NCBI GenBank assembly: GCA_951213105.1
Contig: OX578135.1
Location: forward strand, 162,595,250 to 162,659,249
Direction of reading: 5' to 3'
Source: Amaurobius ferox
Lineage: Eukaryota > Arthropoda > Arachnida > Araneae > Amaurobiidae
Length of the DNA: 64,000 nt
The notes under the pieces were generated by a model, which saw nothing but the letters and a program-made list of their open reading frames with translations, did no database searches and was not told the DNA's origin. Every line of letters begins with the position of its first letter. The stretch's first letter is position 1. The position numbers and the translations under genes are program-made. Shown in pieces: positions 10,743-20,554 of this stretch.

Positions 10743-12024
10743 CGAAATGATAAAATTCCATTTTATCATTTCGTTTAAATATTTGAATTAACATTTGTTA
10801 TTTCATTAATTTTGGTTTGTGGGAAAGCAGTTTTCTTTATCCTGTAGATGGACATTATTTCTGCTCGGTTATAATGCTTCTTCATTCAAGACCTTTAATT
10901 GCATAATAAATTGTTTGCATAAGATTATCAATGGGTATTTTTTCTTCTCCATATTTATCATCGCTACTTCGATCTTTTTTTATTTAATATCATATCGTGA
11001 ATTTCGCCATCATTCAATTTATTTACGATTGGCGCATCATCATCACAGTGCAGAACTCTTTGTCGAGATTTAATGAAGTGCTGAGATTTAATAAAGATCG
11101 GGATTAGCACTTTTGATGATATATTTAAAGGTGTAAATGTATTTAAACCGTTTTCGCTATTAACGAACGAAAAACAAAAAATAAGAACTTAAAAGTTTTA
11201 TTTATTCTCTAGCATCTATATAATGTTATGTGGAAAAATATCTCTCCTCTCAATGATTATTCTAAATTACGATGAGTCATTACTAGGTTACAGCAGCACC
11301 CAGACGTGGTGAGGCAGGGAAAGCGAAAAAAGGAATTTGCTTTGTTCCTAATTATAAACGCAACCGACCCCTTTGAGAGGTCTGAGTGTTAATGACCTTG
11401 TTGCTCGGTTCTGTGCGATACGATATTATTTAGTTATTTATTTGCTATTTATAGTATGTAAATATGGCTTTCTAAACAAAAAAGGCAAAATATACAGTCG
11501 ATTTCAAGCTGACACGTTCAACGAGAACGAAAAAATCGTCAGATATCGAGAGGGGGAGGAGATTCTGAAGACAAAACAGAATACATTGAAGAATGGAATT
11601 CGTGAACAAAATAAATTTCCGTGAGCGTTAATATGAATTCTCGGGATTTTTAGATTTAATTGAACAATCTGTGATAAAATGTTACGATAATGTTTTAAAG
11701 TGTTTAATATTAAAAATTACATTGTTTCAGAAAAATGTCTTTTTCAATAATGAGAAAAGGAAATTTTGATAATAAAAATTTCGTATTTAAATAAGGATGT
11801 ATATTTTGCGCGAAATAATTCATCGGGAGTTGTGACTTGAGGGGGAGGAGGGATTAACGCTAACAACGTAATTCACATTCCAACCAAGAGCCTATCTACA
11901 GCCGTCCATCTAAACTTTCGTTTCATTTCCGGGTTCAGAAAGTCGACCGGAAAATACGGTAAAATAAATAATCTTATGTATTAAATAAATAATCTTACCC
12001 TGTTGTTTTTTAAATCCGCGACTT
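10743..12024. mobile_element. Tigger/pogo-like element, copy 2, truncated at both ends
   Basis: Closely similar to the interior of copy 1 (about 7820-9300) in the same orientation, for example GATAAAATTCCATTTTATCA at 10749 and CAGCAGCACCCAGACGTGGT near 11289. Both termini are missing, and there are internal deletions relative to copy 1. It stops at TTTAAATCCGCGACTTT. Confidence 0.82.
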
Positions 12025-12377
12025 TTTGGCGAGTTTCTTAAATGTAAAATTGATGAAAATGTTGCCAAATTGATAAAATTGCTATCACATTGATAAAAAT
12101 GATGCTAAATCAATAAAAATGATGGCTAATTGATGAAAATTCAATATCTTGGAAAGAAAAAAGAATCTACTAAATGAATAACCTATTTCTCCATTCATCC
12201 GTTCAAAACATTTAGTGAAAAATTTGGCGGAATTTCACCAGCTTGACAATATTTTTTACTGTTGCTAAACTGACAAAAATGTACCAAAAGTGATAAAAAT
12301 GGTGCCAAATTGATAAAAATGATGTTAATGGGAAGTAATGTTTTGCACATTTTGAATTATGTCAACAGACATATCTT
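12025..12377. repeat. degenerate short repeats (TTGATAAAAATGATG-like)
   Basis: Variants of a word of about 20 bp, such as CAAATTGATAAAAATGATG, recur at about 12047-12140 and 12270-12330. No gene. The last 15 bases (12363-12377) are the left target duplication of the retroposon that follows. Confidence 0.6.
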
Positions 12378-12758
12378 ACTGCCTCTTACTAGTCATACTT
12401 ACTACTCATATATACTGCCGCCATATATACTTACTACTCATATATACTTACTACTCATATATACTTACTACTCATATATCTTACTACTCATATATACTGC
12501 CGCCGTGTTCACGCGGAGTACTACTCATATATCTTACTACTCATATATACTGCCGCCGTGTTCATGCGGAGTACGATCACGTTAAACATGTGGGTCCGTA
12601 AGTCCTTCCGAGAGGTTGGTGGTAGGGGAAGGAGGGTACGGTCCTTGTGGATGCCTCCCCCACTAGGTTCCGGTCTAAATTGGGTGGCACTTCCCGACCG
12701 TCCAAACAGTTACCTTACACCTTTCTGGTACGTCGGACGGTCTGGGTTTCAACAACAA
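12378..12758 (+). mobile_element. short retroposon (SINE-like, with 5' tandem repeats)
   Basis: The sequence CAACAGACATATCTT occurs exactly at 12363-12377 and again at 12759-12773, a 15-bp target duplication typical of target-primed retroposition. The insert is 381 bp. Its 5' half is a tandem run of a TATACTTACTACTCA-like unit (about 12400-12560) that also contains a longer duplicated block including CTGCCGCCGTGTTCA. Its 3' half is GC-rich (about 12560-12745) and it ends in a CAA-rich tail. There is no coding region. I do not recognise the family and saw no convincing tRNA-type promoter boxes. Confidence 0.75.
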
Positions 12759-12773
12759 CAACAGACATATCTT

Positions 12774-13528
12774 CTAGTATATAAGAAATGTTCTTCTCTC
12801 CATTTATCTGTAATGCTTGGCGATATATTTCCAAACTTGGCAAATAATCTAGCAATTAATCTGCCAATTTGATAATATTTCACCCCAGATTGACGAAAAA
12901 TATTGTTAAAATTACAAATATGATACTAAATTGATGAATTAATTTAAATATTTTAATATATGGACTATATAACTTATTGAGGATGCTATCAATATTAATA
13001 ATTGTCAACTTAGAGTTGTGTGAAATGTAAGTTGATTGGGTACTTCAAAATAATTTTACGTGTTATCATTCAGAAAAATGTCAAATGTACAATTCAATGT
13101 TGAAAACACTGTGCTATGGATCTTATACATAATTTTTCATAGTGAAAGACGTAAATTCATTGGATTATATAAGGAAAGTCATGTGCTGCCCACATCAGAG
13201 TTTTTACTATAACATACCTAAGCATCTTATGTAGATATACATTATTTTTTTTTGTATTGTTAGTGCACAAAGTCGCATTCTATATTGACATATTTTGTCG
13301 AACCATGAGAACTAGGTATTCAGCAAACAGTATTTTGATAAATTTTATGGTGTAACCAAATGTTTGCAAAATTAGCAGCTAGCTGCATTACACAGCTGTA
13401 TAGACTATAAATGGGCATTCATAAAAAATATGTAAATAAGTATTCAACATATTCTAAAAATAATATATAATTTAATTTTAAATTGGATGTTACATACACT
13501 TTGCTTTATTATTACTTTTTACCTCTAG
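12774..13528. other. intron sequence, nothing recognised
   Basis: AT-rich up to the polypyrimidine tract and acceptor (TTTTTACCTCTAG) at 13528. Confidence 0.5.
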
Positions 13529-13716
13529 TTCCACCCCCAACAAGGTTAGTTTTAGAAAGGCAGCTAAATAAAAGCATACTCATTGGATGGTGTCCTCCTG
13601 ATGCTCCTCGAGGTGCTGCTGAAGCATATCATGTGTATGTGGATGGAGTGCCTAAAGACACAATTAGAGCTTCAGAAAAAACTAGAGCTTTGGTAGAAGG
13701 GGTTGACTGCAATCAA
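13529..13716 (+). CDS. RIMBP: RIM-BP exon: first FN3 module, N-terminal part
   Basis: This exon encodes the start of a fibronectin type III domain that I recognise from RIM-binding proteins, adaptors that tie presynaptic calcium channels to RIM at active zones. The residues include PPTRLVLERQLNKSILIGW (A and B strands, with the FN3 tryptophan), then YHVYVDGVPKDTI and RALVEGVDCNQ. It is 188 bp. The acceptor is CCTCTAG and the donor CAA|GTAAGC. It enters in phase 1, completing Val with the G of the exon at 5344, and leaves in phase 0. The domain is completed by the exon at 19552. Family identity is from remembered domain features, not a search. Confidence 0.88.
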
Positions 13717-13794
13717 GTAAGCACTATTTTTTTAAAAATAGTATCTTGATTCCCATCCAAAATATATTTGTATGTCATATATTTTTAAATTTTG

Positions 13795-13866
13795 CCCTGA
13801 GAAGGACTTGAACCTGTGACTCTTTGATCTAGAAGCAAGCCTTCTAGTAACTAAACTATCTAGATT
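13795..13866 (-). ncRNA. tRNA-like relic (tRNA pseudogene or SINE head)
   Basis: On the minus strand the words GGTTCAAGTCC (a good B-box match) and TAGTTTAGTTACTAGAAG (a possible A-box region) are spaced as in a tRNA. The acceptor stem does not pair well, so this is not a functional tRNA. A similar, more decayed stretch is near 34295-34365. Confidence 0.45.
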
Positions 13867-14424
13867 TGAAAGAGAAACTTGCATTCACCTTCTAGTGTTG
13901 AGGTTAGAACCACCTATTCTTTATTAAATTTATTAGTATTTCACTTAACTAATTCATTATTGCAACTGGCCAACTGACTTAACCAACTGTAATCATTTAA
14001 CCAGCTGTTACAAAAAGTATCTGGTAAACATAAACATAATTATAGTTAAGCAACAGCATACTAGGTAATTATTAAGTGACTGAAAGTACAACAATTATGT
14101 ACTGAACAATTATTTCATTTCTAGTTTCCTGACATTCATTTTAACCAATTAAACAAAAATTCCTAGATTACTTTTATTGAATTTACTAACAGAGTTTCCT
14201 GGCTTTACTTGTGATTTAGAAAATACAGTAAAATCTCTATGTAAAACTTTAAATTAAAGACTAAAAAATAATTTAAAACCAAAGTTTGAAATATCAAAGA
14301 AGGAATTTTATGAGGTCTACAAAATACTTAATTAAAGAGCTAAAATGTATGAGTAAAAAATCATAATAGTTTTAATATGAATATTACATTTATAATATAA
14401 AAATTAAAATTCAATAAATAAGTA
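13867..14424. other. intron sequence, nothing recognised
   Basis: AT-rich. A possible isolated transposon terminus (TACAGTAAAATCTCTATGT) is near 14224, but no partner was found. Confidence 0.4.
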
Positions 14425-14677
14425 CAAAAGAACCCTGCAAATTCGACTTAATGTGAACTGAAAGGTGACAAGTTATCGAAATTGACGAGTTTTACAAACT
14501 TTGAGGTGAATTATGCACAACTCATAATAACATATTAATCACAACTTATAATAACATATTAATCACAACTTATAATACTTTGCTGCAAATTAATCTAATA
14601 AACTTCTTTAATGCATACAGAGTGAAATAAAATCTATTATCTAACAAAAAATATGTTACAAAAAAAAGATTAAAATA

Positions 14678-17479
14678 TTATATACTTCTAGACAAAATAA
14701 CTAGTCTCTTTTGGAGAAAAATCAGGTGATACTGGACACATTCATTCATTCTTCGTGCTGCTTCATAACATAAGCGATGAAGGAATAAAATGTCCATTGT
14801 AGAAGCATCTTGCTCCTCAAAATAATGCAGGGTTTCTTCAACAGTCTTCAGTCCTTCACTGTGCATCATCTCCTTAACTTTTCCATCATTTCCCCCCCTT
14901 CCTTATCTTCTGATTCATCTTTTTCTACTTTCACCAGTGTAACAATTTCATCATCTCCTAGAAGGGGATCATTTTCATCTTGCTTCATCCCCTTGTCAAC
15001 TTCACCATCAGTAATTTCCTCACAGCCTGGAAACCTCTTCATTGAGTATACTAGATCAGAATTTTCTATCTCATTTGAGTTCTGTTGGGACTTATTTCCT
15101 GAATGGTCAAGCAACTTTTTCCAGGAACGAACAAATCTTATAGGTTGGGTCTCATCCCAAGAATTGTCAATCCACCCCTCTCCAAGAAGTCAATGTTTTT
15201 TATAACTCTTTGATCATGTCACACCTTCCCTCCATAGCTGAGACTAGTGATGAAGTTTTTGCTTGTATTTTTTCTTCAATGCTGCGAGAATGCCTTGATC
15301 CATTGTGTGATATAATGAAGTTACATTTGGATGGAGAAAATGTGACTGATGTCTCTGTCTCACAGTTGTTCAGCATCAGGACATGGTGAGGTGTTGACTA
15401 CAACGAGGAATGAGTTTTGGATTTCATAAACTTTTCCAATGGAACAAACTGTTGATAAAACCAGTCCTTAAATGTTGCACCATACATCCATGCATTTTAC
15501 TTGCTTCTGTATCAAACAGACAGGTCAATGCAAGTGCCATTCTTATTTATGTACCTTTTTGTATTTTTAAATGCACAGGGATTTTTTGCCTTCCCTATAA
15601 GTTTCAGTTTCAGTTCACATTGCTGCATGCTAGGACCATTACTTTCTTTTTACTTCTTTTATAGCCCAAAGGAGATTTCTCATCCCTAGATATAAGTGTT
15701 CTCGAAGGCAACATTTGAAAATTCAAGCCAATCTCATTGCAGTTGTAAATTTGATCTCTTAACCCTTTCGGGACGACTGACACGCCCGCATGTCGGCTGC
15801 GAACTTGCATTCAAGGACGGACGGCACGCACTCATGACAGAGGAAATTTTACCGTAAACAGTGAGTGGCATGCATGCGTGCCTTCATATTGCTGGCGACT
15901 GTGGAGTATTTAAAAAATTTTTGCCACCGTTTCCCCTTTCCTTATAACTTAACGTGCTGATGTCACTGTTAGCAGAGCGGAAGTTTAGCAGAGGGTAAGA
16001 TGCAGTTGCAAAGTGTTCTTTAATAAAAGGCAAATTCGTCAAACACAAATCACTTTTATTATCGTGAGATCCATTGCTAAGACATGGTTACAAAATACTG
16101 TAACGTTGTTGTAAAGCCAAACAGTATGTGCAAAATGAGCTAGCAAGCTCCTGAAAAAGAGTTGATAAACAGTTTATGACTGGGCATACACACTCTCAGT
16201 TACTTATACTGTTGCTATAACATTGGTAAGTAGAGAAAAGCTACATTACCACTAATGCCGTGCTTGTTTACGAAGCCACCACCGCCAGGTCACACGTCAT
16301 GGTATTACACAGAGTCCAAGACCGCGAAAAATTAACTTGGTCTCTTTAAAATTGAAAGAGCCAATACTAGAAACATTTTATCGCACCTTCCGAAATAAAA
16401 CTATCAGAACTTGACTCGTACTTTTGTTTAAGCAACTTAGTTGACAATGCTAACATACCGCAACATACTCAAACCGAGTATTTGCTAAGCATTAGATCAC
16501 TATAAGACCTCAATCATCTATCCATCGATCAGACACACATTAAGACATAAGACAGAAGCCACTAAGACACCTAAAAGACCACACTTAAGACACAAGTAAC
16601 TGAGAATGCGTCCTAGTATATATACACAGTGATGGGTATGCTCCGGAACAGAACCATTGACGGCTGCGCCCTCACAATATGCAAATCAGGATGCGTGTGC
16701 GGCGAGAAGGCGATTTGCATGAATGGCATGTTCTGTTCTCGTCACGAGTCGTTCACGGGAACGGTAAAACCATTCTTAAAATGAAGACACATTCCCGCTA
16801 TAACGAGAATCGCGACAAAAACAGAACCAAGTTTCCAACACTTCACGTGGAACGTTTTAATTTGTCTACTAGATGGTGTTAAATGTGCATGGAACTAACT
16901 TCAATGTATTTTGCAGATACATAATCTTGGCATAAGGAGTTTCCAATAAATTATTTCTCCATTTAGAGTGGTGAAACATGATTTAGTAATATAAACAGAC
17001 AGAGCAATTCTCGCAGCATCAACAATTTTATAATTGAGTTTCGGGTTTTGTTTTTATTTCAGCGTTATGATTTCATTGGTGAATCATAGGAATATAAGAG
17101 AGTATTTTTTTTGGGGGGGGGGGGGGTTTAGAGGCAGTGAAATTATTTGTTTATTTCGGATGAAAGAATGGGAACAACTAACAAGTATTTTGTATTCAGA
17201 TTTGTATGAAAACTATACATCAAATAGAAAATAAATATTTCTTTTATTCCTTAAAAAAGGAGATTTCTGTGTTGAATAGGGGATTTTTAGTGAATTTTTT
17301 TCGAAAGTTAGGCTTAACGCAAAAAATTTGCCATCCTTTGGGAACAGTTCGGAAGCAAAGCAATCCGTCTTTTGGGCCACGGCAGTTCCGGAATGCCGCC
17401 GTCGCGAAAGGATTAAAGAGACTTTTTTCAAGCAATTTGTAAAAATCTTCAAATCCTTAAATCTGCAAATGTTTTCCAT
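14678..17479 (-). pseudogene. decayed jerky/Tigger (pogo superfamily) transposase
   Basis: Read on the minus strand, the segment at about 17479-17417 (DLKIFTNCLKKVSL) leads, across the inserted element, into 15762 and onward with DQIYNCNEIGLNFQMLPSRT. This matches the first catalytic block of jerky/Tigger DDE transposases (usually NADETGL), with the first Asp replaced by Asn (codon 15738-15736). The next part includes KKVMVLACSNVN. A C-terminal piece (14866-15114) includes GDDEIVTLVKVEKDESEDKE and another (14678-14869) includes GLKTVEETLHYFEEQDA. Numerous stops and frameshifts separate the pieces. An open frame starting at 15810 is a chimera with the inserted element and not a real start. Confidence 0.75.
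15759..17416. mobile_element. piggyBac-like non-autonomous element (TTAA flanks)
   Basis: The element lies between TTAA at 15759-15762 and TTAA at 17413-17416. Its termini are TTAACCCTTTCGGGACG and the inverse of TTAATCCTTTCGCGACG, about 13 of the first 17 bases matching perfectly. TTAA duplication and a CCC terminus are piggyBac hallmarks. No transposase is visible. A poly-G run is near 17114-17126. It splits the jerky-like transposase. Confidence 0.8.
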
Positions 17480-17754
17480 GTCAGCAGAAAAAACAAAAAC
17501 ATAAAAACATGCTAGATTTCCTTTTAAAAAATTTTTTTTATATGATTATGATGATGTACGGAGTGTCGAGTCTGCAGGGTTTTACTATATTATAATTATA
17601 TTAGATAACATAGTTTCAGAAGTTTAACATAAAACAAAATTTAGTGCACTATTAATGAAGCATTTACCACAAAGTTTCATTACATAAATTCTTGAAATAT
17701 TCTAAGATATCCAATAATAAACACAAAATCCACCTATAAGATTTGTTCCCAAAA

Positions 17755-18219
17755 TTTGGAAGACACTCCCATTACAGATACCAGTATTCATGGACTGGTT
17801 TCGCACTTATTATGTATACGGTCATCAGTATGGAATAACCAATATCTGCAATGGCAGCAAGAAACTTGCTGTTGTAATTTTAGGGAAATTCTATGAGAAC
17901 TGACAATTTTAGTTCTTCCGTGTGGCTAGTGTTGAAGACCCAAACCACACGACTGACCCAGAGGTTTACAGCAACTTAATGTGTGGCCGGCATGTGGCTA
18001 GTGTAAAATTCCTTTAAATTTCTGGTATGCATGTAAATGAATTTCATACCGACCATGTGAATGGACTGAAATTATCAGATCCTATAGAAGTTCACCAAAA
18101 TTATCACTTCCAGCAAGTTTCTTGCTGCTATTACGTATATTGGTTATTCCATGCTGACGAGCAAATAAGTGTGAAATCGGTTCATGGGTACTTGCATCTA
18201 TAATGGGAATGTCTTCCGA
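17755..18219. mobile_element. foldback-type element, arms about 115 bp
   Basis: The left arm (about 17755-17872, ending GCAGCAAGAAACTTGCTG) and right arm (about 18110-18219, starting CAGCAAGTTTCTTGCTGC) are imperfect reverse complements, sharing GAATAACCAATAT and GGAAGACA-TCCCATTA. The loop is about 240 bp, with internal repeats of GTGTGGCTAGTGT. No coding content. Confidence 0.78.
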
Positions 18220-19551
18220 ATATCACATAATGTTGTTTTTAACTTCAAACTGTTTTTTAATGAAATCTTTTATGGTGATAACTATCCAGTTTTCAAACCT
18301 TTAGGAAAACCAGAGTAACATTCTATATAGTGAGTACTTTTTACTGAAGTGTTGAATTGTAAAAAAAACTATAGATTTTGAAAATTCTGCAATGTAATAG
18401 CAAATTTGATGTGGTTGAAATTACTACATTGAAAGTTTACTATATATAACTTTCAAAAGTATTCAAAATTGGTTTTTGCTACTGTGTAGTCAGAATCTCA
18501 CAAAGCGAGGATTGATAATCAATTTGAGAGAGTTTGCAATAATTAATGTCATTTTGCCAATAGGGTGTTAATAGAGAACACTCATGATCACGAATGTCTG
18601 TTTTGAATGTGTCATGAATGTCTATTATGTTTGTGTCTGTTATGTTTGCATCTGTTATAAATCACATACCCCTTAGATGCCACTGTTTGTGCTTAATGTA
18701 CAGAATGAACTTATTTGAAGCAATCACTTGTGGTTCTAAAATTGTGGTCTTTTACCTGGCGGTTGCTACACCATGAAGCAAGAAAGCATGTGCTTATTAT
18801 CTTTACACATGCTTATTATTATTTTCTCATACTATTGAATATGGTATATAGAAAGTATTGTTTTCATAAAAATTTTCGATTTTGAGATTTTGATGCCAAT
18901 ATGCTTTAGGAACTCTTGAACACATTTTGATTATTTTTGGAGTGATGCTCACCTGTCTGTCTGTGGTCAATTTCATATGTATACAATAGCTGCCACAAAT
19001 ATTAATGGATTTTCACTAACCTTTATATCTGGTTTTGATAATAAAAAATCTAGAACTATATGAAATTTTTTTAAATTCGAGCAAAAACTTCAAAATTTAT
19101 TCGAAATTTTATATTTTCTTAACATGGGAGCATAGAACAAAATTTGACATTATTATACATGAAAGGGGTTATTTATGGCTCAATGACCACGAAACTAACA
19201 AAATTATTCAATGCTAAAAATAATTTGTTCATCAGATATGTGGTTGTTGAATAGTGATGTCTCTTTGAGGAGATTTACCAATACTCAGACAAAGTGGTTG
19301 CTTTGGATCCCAACAACTGAAGTGGTCTATTAAGACTACTATATAGCAAAATCTATATAATGGGACCTGCAATTTAGCACAACACAGAATCTCTAAAACT
19401 ACAAATGTCATAATTTGTGATAATTTTATAAAAATATTTTATGATATTTCATTTTCATCTCTCTTCTACTTATTGCTGCTATTGAGCTCTTAAATATTTT
19501 TACTAGATAACATTCTATATTTTGTATATTTATGTTATTCATCGATTTCAG
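18220..19551. other. intron sequence, no gene seen
   Basis: AT-rich. Near 18840-18960 it carries words shared with the possible dispersed repeat at 10560 and 34490. It ends in the acceptor ATCGATTTCAG. Confidence 0.4.
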
Positions 19552-19633
19552 CCACACAGGATCAGTGTGCGATCTGTGAATCCAACTGGGAGGCATTCTA
19601 GAGATGCAGCTTGTACAATTGTGATTGGAAAAG
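19552..19633 (+). CDS. RIMBP: RIM-BP exon: end of first FN3 module
   Basis: An 82-bp exon entering in phase 0 and leaving in phase 1. It reads PHRISVRSVNPTGRHS and then RDAACTIVIGK. This is the F/G-strand end of an FN3 domain: the RISVRSV strand with the conserved basic residue, then a short hairpin and the SRDAACT segment that I associate with RIM-BP first FN3 modules. It follows VDCNQ of the preceding exon directly. The donor is AAAG|GTTTGA, a weak but acceptable site. Confidence 0.88.
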
Positions 19634-19711
19634 GTTTGAAACTTTTTCTTATATAATTACTTAAATGAATGCATGGATATTTTTTTCCTACTATAATGCA
19701 TTATATTGTAG
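19634..19711 (+). other. 78-nt intron
   Basis: The only short intron seen in the gene, from GTTTGAAA to TATTGTAG. All others are at least 5.8 kb. It lies between the first and second FN3 modules. Confidence 0.8.
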
Positions 19712-19873
19712 ATGTGCCTCTTGCTCCAAGTTGTGTTAAAGCCATTAATGTTACTTCAACGTCTGCTGTTATTACATGGCTGCCAAGTAACAGTAACTTC
19801 CAACATGTAGTTGCCATCAACAGTGTTGAAGTCAAAACTCTGAAAGCTAGTATATTTCGCCATAATATTTCTG
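19712..19873 (+). CDS. RIMBP: RIM-BP exon: second FN3 module, N-terminal part
   Basis: A 162-bp exon in phase 1 at both ends. It begins with Asp completed across the junction: DVPLAPSCVKAINVTSTSAV, then ITWLPSNSNFQHVVAINSVE and VKTLKASIFRHNISG. The WLPSNSNFQHVVA segment is the tryptophan-bearing B-C strand region of the second FN3 in RIM-BPs. The donor is TCTG|GTATAA. Without a break it continues into LAPNTTYRVSV at 26027. Confidence 0.9.
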
Positions 19874-20554
19874 GTATAATTTTCTAAATGATTTTTTCTA
19901 TTCTTTTATATTTATTCCAGTGTTTAGTTTTAATTCACTTTATGAATATCAATGTTTTCTGTAAGATAAAAAGATTAGCACATCTACCATTTTTTTTTAA
20001 TCAAGATTATAATTTTTATCATATATTTATATTTTTAAGCACAGCATAACAAAAATTTTCTTTGTATTATTTATCAACCAGTATTAAAAATGCTCTTTAA
20101 AACTAATTTTATAATACATATTTTCATGCATTTGCAGAATATGTTGGTACTTCCTGCTTTCGATACTTAAGTTTAGATTGATTGGAAAATCTGATAAAAA
20201 GGAATCAGGTACAAAATTCTATTCCTGATAAATGCACTAGGTCAGTGCCTAGGGAGACAGATTCTATAGTGAGGCAAATTTTATGCTCTGAAAGTTTTAA
20301 AAAGTTCAGTTAAAAAATAAATATATATTTTAATAGAAAAAAAAAAAAAAAAAAATAGTACAAGAAATAAAATAAGTGATTTTTAAATTTAATCGAAACA
20401 AAATAAACATGTTTCTAAAATTTAATTTGAGTCTTTATTTGTCTGTCCCTAAAGCATACATATTGAAATCAAATCTTAAACACTTCTCTCTATACAAATC
20501 TTTATTCATATAAATCTTTAATGCTATTCCTATTGAGAAATTTCTTCAAATGTG
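19874..20554. other. intron sequence, poly-A tract only
   Basis: No gene or clear element. A poly-A run is at about 20338-20355. Confidence 0.45.

Larger units (their letters stand above)
14425..17587 (-). mobile_element. jerky/Tigger-like element split by a TTAA element
   Basis: The left end (CAAAAGAACCCTGCAAATTC, from 14425) and the right end (GAGTCTGCAGGGTTTTAC, near 17567-17585) are inverted repeats. TA is present at 14423-14424 and 17588-17589. It encodes a decayed minus-strand transposase and is interrupted at a TTAA (15759-15762 / 17413-17416). Without the insert it is about 1.5 kb, and the transposase N-terminus is missing. Confidence 0.75.

Noticed and set aside
15610..15810. 66-residue minus-strand open frame starting at 15810.
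   Set aside because: Its first 16 or so residues come from the TTAA element and the rest from the jerky-like transposase, so the frame is an accident of insertion.
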